Source: Arthrobacter sp.
GTDB lineage: Bacteria > Actinomycetota > Actinomycetes > Actinomycetales > Micrococcaceae
Assembly: GCA_023264815.1 (NCBI GenBank)
Contig: JAHFUZ010000002.1
Coordinates: 1-64,000 of the forward strand
DNA length: 64,000 nt
Direction of reading: 5' to 3'
The notes beneath the pieces are model-generated. The model did not search any database. It had not been told where the DNA came from and saw only the letters and a list, made by a program, of their open reading frames with translations. Positions 8,777-15,742 of the stretch are shown here, in pieces. Position numbers and translations under genes: made by a program. Within the stretch, counting starts at the first letter, position 1, and the number at the start of each line of letters is the position of its first letter.

Positions 8777-8828
8777 CTGCTGCCCAGTCAGCAGTTTGAC
8801 ATTGAAAACTAACCCGGCAATCGCCGGG
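8777..8828 (+). other. Two small hairpins in the qcrC-qcrA gap
   Basis: CTGCTG-CCCAGT-CAGCAG (8777-8794, followed by TTT) and CCCGGC-AATC-GCCGGG (8813-8828) can both fold in the mRNA. The second lies just upstream of the qcrA ribosome site. They could stabilise or process the transcript or attenuate downstream expression. Neither has a long T-run, so they are weak as terminators. Confidence 0.45.
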
Positions 8829-8851
8829 ACGAGAGAAGGATGAGGCGAATT

Positions 8852-9922
8852 ATGGGCAACCATAGTGACGGCAGTCCGAACCACTCGGGCACCGTAGCTA
8901 CGGCTGGTCAGAATGAGGTGGAGAAATTCCAGGATCCTGGACTTCCTCCGCATCGTTTGCGCCTGGCTGACACGGACCCGAAGGCAGCCAAACGGGCAGA
9001 ACGGCAGGTCGCAGTACTCTTCGGCACTTCCGTTGTTGGCACCCTGATCTTCCTGGTGGCGTACTTCGCCATCGATCTGGGCGAAGGTGCGGGCATTGCG
9101 ACAATCCGCCTGCAGAACGCCCTCCTGGGCCTGGGCACGGCCTTTGCCATGCTGGGCATCGGTACGGGCATTGTGCACTGGGCCAAAGCCCTGATGCCGG
9201 ACCACGAAGTGTCGGAAGAGCGCCACGCTATCCGCACCGAAGAGGACCGCCAGGCCGCCGTGCGCATTGTGGATGACATTGTGGAAGAGACCGGCATCAA
9301 GCGCCGCCCGCTCATCCGCAACACCCTCCTCGGTGCCGTGGCGCTGGCGCCCCTCCCGGCCATCGCAGTCTTTGGTGACCTCGGCCCCCGTCCGGACAAG
9401 AAACTGGCGCACACCATGTGGGCTCCCGAGGAAGGCAAGCTCAAGCGCCTCACCCGTGACCCGGACGGTACGCCCATCAAGGCCTCCGACGTCACGCTGG
9501 GCTCTGCGTTCCACGTGATTCCCGAAGGCCTCAACGAACTGCACGAAGGCAAGCTCAACGAAAAAGCCAAGGCTGTTGTTCTCCTCATGCGCCTGGATCC
9601 AGCATCCCTGAAGCCTTCTGCAGGCCGCGAGGACTGGAGCTACAACGGAATCGTTGCCTACTCCAAGATCTGCACCCACGTCGGTTGCCCTGTTGCCCTG
9701 TATGAGCAGCAGACGCACCACCTGCTGTGCCCGTGCCACCAGTCCACCTTCGACCTCACTCAAGAGTGCAAGGTGATCTTTGGCCCCGCCAGCCGGCCCC
9801 TCCCCCAGCTGCCCATTGCGGTGGACAACGAGGGCTACCTGGTCGCCACAAGCGACTTCAAAGAACCTGTAGGACCGAGTTACTGGGAGCGTGATGAGCA
9901 TGAGCGCAGCATCAACAGCTGA
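8852..9922 (+). CDS. qcrA: Rieske iron-sulfur subunit of cytochrome bcc complex
   Basis: A 356-residue subunit. Three membrane segments near the N-terminus (about 48-70, 90-110 and 150-172) are typical of actinobacterial QcrA, which differs from the single-helix mitochondrial form. The C-terminal Rieske domain has CTHVGC (about 273-278) and CPCHQS (about 293-298), supplying the two Cys and two His ligands of the 2Fe-2S cluster and the disulfide. I prefer the ATG at 8852, seven bases after GAGG; an ATG at 8840 is also in frame. The gene end overlaps the start of qcrB. Confidence 0.95.
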   Translation: MGNHSDGSPNHSGTVATAGQNEVEKFQDPGLPPHRLRLADTDPKAAKRAERQVAVLFGTSVVGTLIFLVAYFAIDLGEGAGIATIRLQNALLGLGTAFAMLGIGTGIVHWAKALMPDHEVSEERHAIRTEEDRQAAVRIVDDIVEETGIKRRPLIRNTLLGAVALAPLPAIAVFGDLGPRPDKKLAHTMWAPEEGKLKRLTRDPDGTPIKASDVTLGSAFHVIPEGLNELHEGKLNEKAKAVVLLMRLDPASLKPSAGREDWSYNGIVAYSKICTHVGCPVALYEQQTHHLLCPCHQSTFDLTQECKVIFGPASRPLPQLPIAVDNEGYLVATSDFKEPVGPSYWERDEHERSINS

Positions 9923-11576
9923 AGCCCCCGCCTTCGTAGCCAAGACCAAGACCGGACGAATCACTGATTTCGTTGACGCCCGTGTTGGTGGGTCAGGCAT
10001 CCTCCGCGAGTTCGGGCGGAAAGTCTTCCCCGACCACTGGTCATTCATGTTTGGTGAAGTGGCGCTCTACTCGTTCGTCATTCTGCTGCTGTCAGGCACG
10101 TTCCTGACCTTCTTCTTCGACCCTTCCATGGCGGAGACGCACTACGCAGGCTCCTACGTGCCGTTGAAGAACGTTGAAATGTCGGTGGCTTACAGCTCGT
10201 CGCTGAACATTTCCTTCGATATCCGCGGCGGCCTCTTCATGCGCCAGGTGCACCACTGGGCAGCCCTGCTGTTCGTGGCCTCCATTGCCGTGCACATGCT
10301 GCGGGTCTTCTTCACCGGAGCTTTCCGCAAGCCGCGTGAAATGAACTGGGTTGTGGGCAGCGTCCTCCTGATCCTCGCCATGGCTGCCGGCTTCACTGGC
10401 TACTCACTCCCCGATGACCTGCTGTCCGGCAACGGCCTGCGCATTATCGACGGCGTGATCAAGTCCATCCCGGTGGTGGGCACCTACATCTCGTTCTTCC
10501 TCTTCGGCGGCGAGTTCCCGGGCACGGCGGTGATCGGTCGCCTGTACATGCTGCACATCCTGCTGGTACCTGCCCTGATCCTTCTGATGATCGTCCTCCA
10601 CCTCTTCATGGTGGTTGTTCACAAGCACACCCAGTACCCCGGCCCCGGCCGCAACGACGGCAACGTCGTAGGCTACCCCCTGGGCCCGGTTTACGCAGCC
10701 AAGGCTGGCGGCTTCTTCTTCATTGTCTTCGGCGTTATTGCGCTCATGGCGGCGTTCTTTACGATCAACCCGATCTGGAACTACGGTCCGTATGACCCCT
10801 CCCCCGTATCCGCCGGTACCCAGCCTGACTGGTACATCGGATTCGTTGATGGCGCCCTGCGCCTGATGCCTGGTGTTATTGGCGACTTCCACTTCGAGTA
10901 CGTCGTCTTTGGCTACACGCTGACGCTGAACGTCCTCCTTCCGGCGCTGGTTCCGGCCGGCATCCTGTTCACCGTGATGTTCATGTACCCCTGGATCGAA
11001 GCCTGGGTTACCAAGGACACCCGCGAACACCACGTCCTGGACCGTCCGCGCAACGCCCCAACCCGCACGGCCATCGGCGTGGCAGGCTTCGTCTGGTACT
11101 GCGTGATGTGGGCAGCCGCAGGCTCTGACCTCATTGCCACGCACTTCCATGTGTCCCTGAATGATGTGACGTACTGGCTGCGGGCGCTGTTCTTCATCGG
11201 CCCGGTTATCGCCTTCGTCGTTGCCAAGCGCGTAGCCCTGGCCCTTCAGCGCAAGGACCGCGAAATCGCGCTCCACGGCCGCGAGACAGGTCGCATCGTG
11301 CGTCTGCCGCACGGCGAATTCATCGAGGTCCACGCACCCCTCGACGAATACAAGCGCTACAAGCTGGTCGGGTTCGAGTCACCGGCGCCGCTCCCAGCAG
11401 TTCCGAACGAGCACGGCATCGTGACCCGTAAGGAAAAGCGCCGCGCGTTCCTGTCAAAGTGGTTCTTCGAGGACCGTGTCGCACCGGCTACTCCGGCTGA
11501 GCTGGAAGCAGCCCACGGCCACCATGGCCACCCGGCAGTAGGGTCGGCTGAGGAAAACAAGAGCCTCAGCCACTAG
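9894..11576 (+). CDS. qcrB: Cytochrome b subunit of cytochrome bcc complex
   Basis: About 560 residues. It has the four-helix core with heme b His pairs (HHW and AVHMLR region, later LHLFMVVVHKH), the quinol-site motif PDWY in QPDWYIGF, and eight or more membrane segments. A long cytoplasmic C-terminal tail (from about 450) ends in a His-rich stretch, as in actinobacterial QcrB. It oxidises menaquinol and passes electrons to the Rieske and heme b centres. Starts at 9891, 9894 and 9900 are all possible; GGGAG lies at 9885-9889. It overlaps qcrA by about 29 bases, so translation is probably coupled. Confidence 0.95.
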   Translation: MSMSAASTAEAPAFVAKTKTGRITDFVDARVGGSGILREFGRKVFPDHWSFMFGEVALYSFVILLLSGTFLTFFFDPSMAETHYAGSYVPLKNVEMSVAYSSSLNISFDIRGGLFMRQVHHWAALLFVASIAVHMLRVFFTGAFRKPREMNWVVGSVLLILAMAAGFTGYSLPDDLLSGNGLRIIDGVIKSIPVVGTYISFFLFGGEFPGTAVIGRLYMLHILLVPALILLMIVLHLFMVVVHKHTQYPGPGRNDGNVVGYPLGPVYAAKAGGFFFIVFGVIALMAAFFTINPIWNYGPYDPSPVSAGTQPDWYIGFVDGALRLMPGVIGDFHFEYVVFGYTLTLNVLLPALVPAGILFTVMFMYPWIEAWVTKDTREHHVLDRPRNAPTRTAIGVAGFVWYCVMWAAAGSDLIATHFHVSLNDVTYWLRALFFIGPVIAFVVAKRVALALQRKDREIALHGRETGRIVRLPHGEFIEVHAPLDEYKRYKLVGFESPAPLPAVPNEHGIVTRKEKRRAFLSKWFFEDRVAPATPAELEAAHGHHGHPAVGSAEENKSLSH

Positions 11577-11595
11577 CAACAGCCAGGCAGCATCC

Positions 11596-11637
11596 AACAG
11601 GAAGGGCCCGGTCCAGACGGACCGGGCCCTTCCTGTT
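11596..11637 (+). terminator. Intrinsic terminator after qcrB
   Basis: A 19-bp perfect stem, AACAGGAAGGGCCCGGTCC, with loop AGAC and the reverse complement, followed by GTTGTTGT. It lies between qcrB and the convergent gntR-type gene and can end both. Confidence 0.88.
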
Positions 11638-11651
11638 GTTGTCAGTTAGTC

Positions 11652-12443
11652 TTAGTGGCTGCGGTAGCCGGAGGAATGATTCCGTGCAGTGCGCACGCCC
11701 GGCCGCTGCAGTGGCACCCAGAGTTTGTAGCGGTCAGCCCGGTAATAGGACACCGAATAGTCCACCATGGATCGTGCCACGAACGCATGGCGCTGGATCT
11801 TCAGCAGCGGCGTCCCAACATCGACGTTCAGAAGGCGTGCCGTGGACGGTGACGCTGCCGTCGCCTCAATCATGTCCTCCCCCCACTCCATCACCAGGCC
11901 GAACTGTTCGTTCAGGACGTTGTACAAGGAAGTGGGCGGCTCGCCGTCGAGCAACCCGGGAACACGCTGCGCGGGAATGAAGTTTTCATCCACACTCATA
12001 GGCTCCCCGTCAGCCAGCAACAGCCTCCGGAAACGGACCAGTGGCGTCCCTTCCTCCACCTGGAGCTCCCGGGCAAGGAAAGCGCTGGCGCCAATCTGTT
12101 CGAAGCTGAGGACTTTGGCAGCCGGTACCATTCCGCGGCGCTGCATCTCTTCGCTGTACGAGGTCAACTTGACCTGGAGGTCCAGCTTCGGCTTACGGAC
12201 AAACGTACCGAGCCCCACCACGCGCTCAATGACTTCCTCGCCCACAAGGGCATCGATGGCCTGCCGGACCGTCATGCGCGCCAGGCTGAACCGCATAGCG
12301 AGATCGCGCTCGGACGGCAGGGCCGAACCCGGAGGACACGATTCACTGATGTAGGCCCGCAGGATTTCACGGAGCTGGATATAGATGGCTACACCGCTGC
12401 TGCGGTCAATGTCGCCACGGATGCCGTCGGCGCTAGCCGGCAT
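11652..12443 (-). CDS. GntR/HutC-family (UTRA) transcription regulator, DasR-like
   Basis: A 263-residue regulator. The winged helix (about 14-85) has LPSERDLAMRFSLARMTVRQ; the C-terminal UTRA domain (about 100-245) binds a small effector, in this subfamily usually an amino-sugar phosphate such as GlcN-6-P. Directly upstream, at 12497-12512, is GAGGTCTAGACCAGCG, close to the DasR consensus with core TGGTCTAGACCA, so autoregulation is likely. Before the transposon arrived, the gene was divergent from ptsH with this operator between them, which suggests it controls PTS functions. ATG start with GGTGAT upstream. The link to PTS is inference from context. Confidence 0.82.
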   Translation of the reverse strand: MPASADGIRGDIDRSSGVAIYIQLREILRAYISESCPPGSALPSERDLAMRFSLARMTVRQAIDALVGEEVIERVVGLGTFVRKPKLDLQVKLTSYSEEMQRRGMVPAAKVLSFEQIGASAFLARELQVEEGTPLVRFRRLLLADGEPMSVDENFIPAQRVPGLLDGEPPTSLYNVLNEQFGLVMEWGEDMIEATAASPSTARLLNVDVGTPLLKIQRHAFVARSMVDYSVSYYRADRYKLWVPLQRPGVRTARNHSSGYRSH

Positions 12444-12496
12444 AAAACATCACCGTTGATTCGCTCTTCACGATCCAATCTTAAGGCACAGCGCAG

Positions 12497-12512
12497 GAGG
12501 TCTAGACCAGCG
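12497..12512. promoter_or_regulatory. DasR-type operator (dre-like palindrome)
   Basis: The perfect 10-bp palindrome GGTCTAGACC (12499-12508) sits inside a 16-base site that resembles the DasR responsive element. It is 56 bp upstream of the GntR-type gene and 23 bp from the transposon insertion point. It is now about 2.4 kb from ptsH. Confidence 0.65.
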
Positions 12513-12530
12513 GGGACAGTGGGATTCCCC

Positions 12531-12535
12531 GTTTA
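12531..12535 (+). repeat. Target site duplication, left copy
   Basis: GTTTA directly abuts the left terminal repeat; the same five bases follow the right terminal repeat at 14827-14831. Five-base duplications are the hallmark of Tn3-family transposition. Confidence 0.92.
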
Positions 12536-12575
12536 GGGGTCTTGGTAGTAATGGGGACGGATTGAGCGCTAAGCC
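12536..12575 (+). repeat. Tn3-family terminal inverted repeat, left
   Basis: A 40-base end starting GGGGTCTTGGTAGTAATGGG and finishing GCGCTAAGCC. It is identical to the reverse complement of 14787-14826. The GGGG start and about 38-40 bp length are normal for Tn3-family ends. The transposase start codon follows 28 bp inside. Confidence 0.95.
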
Positions 12576-12603
12576 CTGCGAAGGTGCGGGGTAGTGTGAG
12601 GAT

Positions 12604-13578
12604 GTGCCGGCTCATCACTTTTTGACTGAGGAACAAGCTGTGGTGTTCGGGCGGTTCGTGGGCGAACTGTCTCGAGCGGAGCTGGAGCAGTTCTTCTATC
12701 TGGACGAGGCTGATCTGGAAAGGATTGCTGAGCACCGTGGCGACCATAATCGGCTAGGTTTTGCGCTTCAGGTTGGGACAGTGCGGTTCCTGGGGGCGTT
12801 TCTGTCGGATTCGCTTGATGTGCCGTGGTCCGTGGTGGACTATTTGGCGGCGCAGCTCGGAATCGCTGATCCGTCGGTTATCAAGCGTTACCCCGAGCGG
12901 GTTGCGACACCGAACGCTCATGCGCGGGAGATCCGCCGGCTCTACGCTTACGGGGACTTTACTGGAGCTGCGGTTGAGGATCTGAGCGGCTTCGTTTACT
13001 CGCGGGCATGGACGCATGGTGAGGGGCCGACAGTGTTGTTCACCCACGCGGTGGCCTGGTTACGTCGGCGACGGGTCCTTCTGCCCGGAGTGACGAGGCT
13101 GTCGAAGACGGTTCGGGCTGCTCGTGAAAGTGCCGTGTCGGAACTGTACGAACTGCTGGCTGAAGCAGCGAAGGCCGCGGATCCTCAGTTGCCGGGCAGG
13201 CTGCGTGGATTGCTGGCAGTTGATGAGGGCGCCCGTGGGTCCAGGTTGGAAGTGTTGCGTGCCGGGCCTGTGAGGTTGTCAGGCCCGGCAATGAATCAGG
13301 CACTGGGCAGGGTCGAGCAGATCCGGGCTCTCGGGATTGGCATGGTGGACACTTCACAGGTCCCGGTATCCCGGTTACGGGCGCTGGCGCGGTATGGGTT
13401 GGAGGCTAAGGCACAGTTGCTGCGCCGGTTGGCGGAGCCGCGTCGCACGGCGACGCTGTTGGCTACCCTGGACACGTTGTCTGCGGCGGGTAGCGAATGG
13501 CAGGGGAATCTGATGCGTTCAGCCCCCAAAGATGACGCGTACCAACAGTGCTGTTGGTGGGAGGACCATACGAGTTGA
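12604..13578 (+). pseudogene. tnpA: Truncated Tn3-family transposase (N-terminal DUF4158 part)
   Basis: This 324-codon frame starts with GTG at 12604, just inside the left terminal repeat, and is the N-terminal DUF4158 region of a Tn3 transposase. Typical segments are HHFLTEEQAVVFGRF, ADLERIAEHRGDHNRLGFAL, RFLGAFLSD and PERVATPNAHAREIRRLY. Full-length enzymes have about 970-1000 residues with a DDE domain in the C-terminal two thirds, which is absent. Family-like sequence ends near codon 295 (RRTATLLATLDTL); the last 29 codons are foreign. It cannot catalyse transposition, though the N-terminal part normally binds the terminal repeats. Confidence 0.88.
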
Positions 13579-13874
13579 CTCATGCGTTATCAAGTCAAGC
13601 GACTATGACGCACGAAAGGACGCCCGTTAGCGTTCATGACCGTCAAAACGATCCGGACTTAGTGCACCGACCTCGAGAATCGACCGCCGTGGACGCATTA
13701 GGTCTACCGGCGGCTATTTCTGGAATCTCCTCATGCATAGTGCGATTGCCGGTTCTCCGGGCGGCAGCGGAGCTGATGGTGATGCAAAGGGCCAAGTGAC
13801 GAAAGGCTCTTAGAGTTTTGTGAGAAGCTACCCTTAGGCTAGATCCGCTAGAGGCCAGTCAGGAGCCCCCGGCC
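13579..13874. other. Unassigned sequence inside the transposon
   Basis: About 300 bp between the broken transposase and the passenger gene, lower in GC than the chromosome. A short frame (13548-13799) has no recognisable similarity. The last 60 bases hold the passenger gene leader, with AGGAG nine bases before its ATG. It is probably scar sequence from the internal deletion or a former insertion. Confidence 0.4.
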
Positions 13875-14324
13875 ATGAACCTAAGAAAAAGCCGTCACCC
13901 GATCGCTCTTGTAATTGCTGTAATTACCATTGGCATCCTCCTCGTAGGACTCATGTTTTGGGTGTTCTCAGCGGTGTTCCTCTACCGGACTGTCGACCCA
14001 GCCCCATATCGCTTCAATGCGATTATTTTGAACGACACGCCAGAAGGAGTCCTTCTTCGCGAGTGTGATCCCCAAGGATGCGCAATCTTCTATGAACCCC
14101 TCAACCTCCAACCGGAGAACCAAATCAGCGTGGTTACATCGGCTGATGATTCCCCTCATTGGTGGGTGATAAGCAACGAAGCCGGGATGACGACAGGATG
14201 CCTGAATCTTCAATTCACCAGGAAGATCCCGGACCTCGTGGTTAAGATTTCTGACCTTCAAGCGTGCACCCCGGACAACCCTGACTTCATTCCAGCTCCA
14301 CTGAAACCCTCATCAGCCCACTGA
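13875..14324 (+). CDS. Transposon passenger: small membrane-anchored protein of unknown function
   Basis: A 149-residue protein I do not recognise. A short basic N-terminus (MNLRKSRHP) precedes one long membrane segment (about 10-38). The remaining 110 residues are predicted outside, with four Cys (in ECDPQGC, GCLNL and QACTPDN), suggesting disulfides, and a Pro-rich tail. AGGAG lies nine bases before the ATG. Its GC is near 50 percent and its codon choice (many A/T third positions) differs sharply from neighbours, a sign of recent transfer. It is the only intact gene in the element. A role in surface defence or immunity to another product is possible but unsupported. Confidence 0.7.
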   Translation: MNLRKSRHPIALVIAVITIGILLVGLMFWVFSAVFLYRTVDPAPYRFNAIILNDTPEGVLLRECDPQGCAIFYEPLNLQPENQISVVTSADDSPHWWVISNEAGMTTGCLNLQFTRKIPDLVVKISDLQACTPDNPDFIPAPLKPSSAH

Positions 14325-14347
14325 CACAGAAAATCTCTTGACGGCCA

Positions 14348-14578
14348 TTGCTTCTCCACATAATCGCCAACGACGAGGACGCGACCGAGGAACTGGAATC
14401 CGTCATCCAGGACGAACCCGACATGCTCGCCCACCTCACCCAGCTGCTGCGCGACCGCGGCGACCGCGCCGCCGCCCACGCAGCACCGACCGCCGAGCTG
14501 GAAGCTGCAGGCAGCACCGTCGTGGACGAGGCAGGCTACAACGAGGACAGCGAGAACATCCGCGTCACCTCACTGAAC
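14348..14578 (+). pseudogene. Possible transposase fragment
   Basis: An open stretch whose codon use returns to high GC right after the passenger gene. The translation (ELESVIQDEPDML..., then ELEAAGSTVVDEAGYNEDSE) recalls the region around the second catalytic Asp (DAGY) of IS1182/IS4-like transposases. It ends exactly at the internal terminal-repeat copy. Family assignment is weak. Confidence 0.35.
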
Positions 14579-14601
14579 GGGGTCTTGGTAGTAATGGGGA
14601 C
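14579..14601 (+). repeat. Internal partial copy of the terminal repeat
   Basis: Twenty-three bases match the first 23 of the left terminal repeat, in the same orientation (GGGGTCTTGGTAGTAATGGG and GAC). The next bases differ. With the right end, it bounds a 248-bp unit carrying the resolvase fragment. The flanks TGAAC and GTTTA do not match, so this unit did not insert by itself here; it marks a recombination or one-ended event. Confidence 0.8.
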
Positions 14602-14777
14602 TGACCGGCGGACGATGCCCAAAGCTCACCCCCGACCAGGTCCAGCACGCCCAACAGCTCTACGACGCAGGGGACCACACCGTCCAGCGCATCGCCGATC
14701 TGCTCAAGGTCCCGCGCTCCACGGTCTACGGCCACCTGCATAAATCAAGCATCGGGCGCGTGTCCCACCGCCAGTAA
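14601..14777 (+). pseudogene. tnpR: Resolvase C-terminal fragment (DNA-binding domain)
   Basis: Fifty-eight codons and a stop, in the frame starting CTG ACC GGC. The translation LTGGRCPKLTPDQVQHAQQL, then IADLLKVPRSTVYGHL, is the C-terminal helix-turn-helix of Tn3-type serine resolvases. The catalytic N-terminal domain with the nucleophilic Ser is missing. It begins right at the internal terminal-repeat copy and ends nine bases before the right terminal repeat. Confidence 0.85.
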
Positions 14778-14786
14778 CTCCCCACC

Positions 14787-14826
14787 GGCTTAGCGCTCAA
14801 TCCGTCCCCATTACTACCAAGACCCC
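14787..14826 (-). repeat. Tn3-family terminal inverted repeat, right
   Basis: Perfect 40-base reverse complement of 12536-12575. It is followed by GTTTA (14827-14831), the second copy of the target duplication. Confidence 0.95.
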
Positions 14827-14831
14827 GTTTA
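14827..14831 (+). repeat. Target site duplication, right copy
   Basis: GTTTA, identical to 12531-12535. It lies 22 bp before a TATATT box (14854-14859) that could be the -10 of ptsH, so the insertion falls at or just upstream of the -35 position. Confidence 0.92.
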
Positions 14832-14912
14832 GTGGCTGTGACATCCGGACCGATATATTGGATTGGAGAATTCAGCAGGACGGTGGGGGTCCGTCAGGAC
14901 AGAGGAGAAACT

Positions 14913-15206
14913 TTGCCGATTCACAAAGCAGTGGTGAAGGCTTCGATCGGACTGCATGCGCGTCCCGCGGCCGAGTTCGTCAGGGCGGTGACAGCCACCG
15001 GCCTGCCGGTAACCATCCGGAAGGCGGGAATCCAGGGTGTTGATGCGCGGTCGCTGCTTGAAGTCATGACCGCCGATTTCCCCTTTGGCTGCGAGGTTGA
15101 GCTCGCCGTCGCTGACAGCTCCCTCGCCGGCCCTGCAGGCCAGGAGCAGGCTGTGGAGGCACTGACAATGCTTGCAGGTCTCCTCGAGTCCCAGGGAGCC
15201 GCATAG
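14913..15206 (+). CDS. ptsH: PTS phosphocarrier protein HPr
   Basis: A 97-residue HPr, the phosphoryl carrier between enzyme I and the sugar-specific EIIA proteins. The phosphorylated His15 lies in SIGLHARPAAEF. Ser47 in RSLLEVM aligns with the regulatory serine of Gram-positive HPr. The TTG at 14913 is chosen because GAGGAGAAAC precedes it and HPr proteins begin here; the frame runs to 14832 with no similarity. The nearest upstream sequence is now the right end of the Tn3-family element, so its original regulatory region is split. Confidence 0.92.
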   Translation: MPIHKAVVKASIGLHARPAAEFVRAVTATGLPVTIRKAGIQGVDARSLLEVMTADFPFGCEVELAVADSSLAGPAGQEQAVEALTMLAGLLESQGAA

Positions 15207-15268
15207 GCCTGGCCCAGCGCTTAAAGCGCCACCCCCAGGCTGACTTGCCACATGCCGTCTGCATTGCA

Positions 15269-15324
15269 AACAGACAAAGACGCTGGGCCCCACCTTGAGG
15301 TGAGGCCCAGCGTCTTCGTCTGTT
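15269..15324. terminator. Long hairpin between convergent ptsH and ctaF
   Basis: Arms AACAGAC-AAGACGCTGGGCC and their complement pair around CCACCTTGAGGTG, with one small bulge. The T-rich ends on both strands suit a bidirectional terminator. Confidence 0.8.
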
Positions 15325-15340
15325 GGGATATCAGGTAGAC

Positions 15341-15742
15341 CTAGTGTGCGTGGTCTCCGCGGCTGTACTCGAAAACCCAGCCAACCAACGCGACCACGGC
15401 CAGGCCGGCAGCGATGAAGACAATCCACCAGCCAACAGCAAGCCCAAGGAAACCGCCAGCGCAGGAGAGGCCCAGTACCAGCGGCCACCAGCTCCAGGGG
15501 CTGAAGTGCCCCTGCTCGCCGGCGCCCTCATGGATCTCGGCATCGTTGCGGTCCTCCGGACGGAGCCCTACACGGCGTGCTGTGAAACCAAGGTAGCCGC
15601 CGATCATGCCTGACAGACCTGCGACCAGCAGGATACCGAGCAGGCCTACCGGTTCATTCCAGTTCGTCAGGAACCCGTAAACCAGTGCCACCGGGGTGAA
15701 GAAGAAAACGCCGCTTCCAAAAATCCAAGATTCGATTTTCAC
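15341..15742 (-). CDS. ctaF: Cytochrome c oxidase subunit IV (actinobacterial type)
   Basis: A 133-residue membrane protein with four hydrophobic segments (about 4-24, 32-54, 86-104 and 106-124). The start [15 protein letters not shown] and the ending EYSRGDHAH are typical of the actinobacterial aa3 oxidase subunit IV, unrelated to mitochondrial subunit IV. Its GTG start overlaps the TGA of ctaD (GTGA), showing translational coupling in the ctaC-ctaD-ctaF operon. Confidence 0.93.
   Translation of the reverse strand: MKIESWIFGSGVFFFTPVALVYGFLTNWNEPVGLLGILLVAGLSGMIGGYLGFTARRVGLRPEDRNDAEIHEGAGEQGHFSPWSWWPLVLGLSCAGGFLGLAVGWWIVFIAAGLAVVALVGWVFEYSRGDHAH

Larger units (their letters stand above)
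12536..14826. mobile_element. Internally deleted Tn3-family transposon with passenger gene
   Basis: A 2,291-bp element bounded by 40-bp perfect inverted repeats and flanked by the 5-bp duplication GTTTA. Inside are the first third of a Tn3 transposase, about 300 bp of unrecognised sequence, a low-GC passenger gene (13875-14324), a transposase-like fragment, an internal 23-base copy of the terminal repeat, and the C-terminal DNA-binding end of a resolvase. Most of tnpA and tnpR are missing, so it cannot move alone, but perfect ends and intact duplication mean it inserted as a unit and could be mobilised in trans. The insertion lies between a DasR-like regulator/operator and ptsH. Confidence 0.93.

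Noticed and set aside
13548..13799. Short frame inside the transposon as a second cargo gene
   Set aside because: No ribosome site, no similarity, and it starts inside the broken transposase tail.
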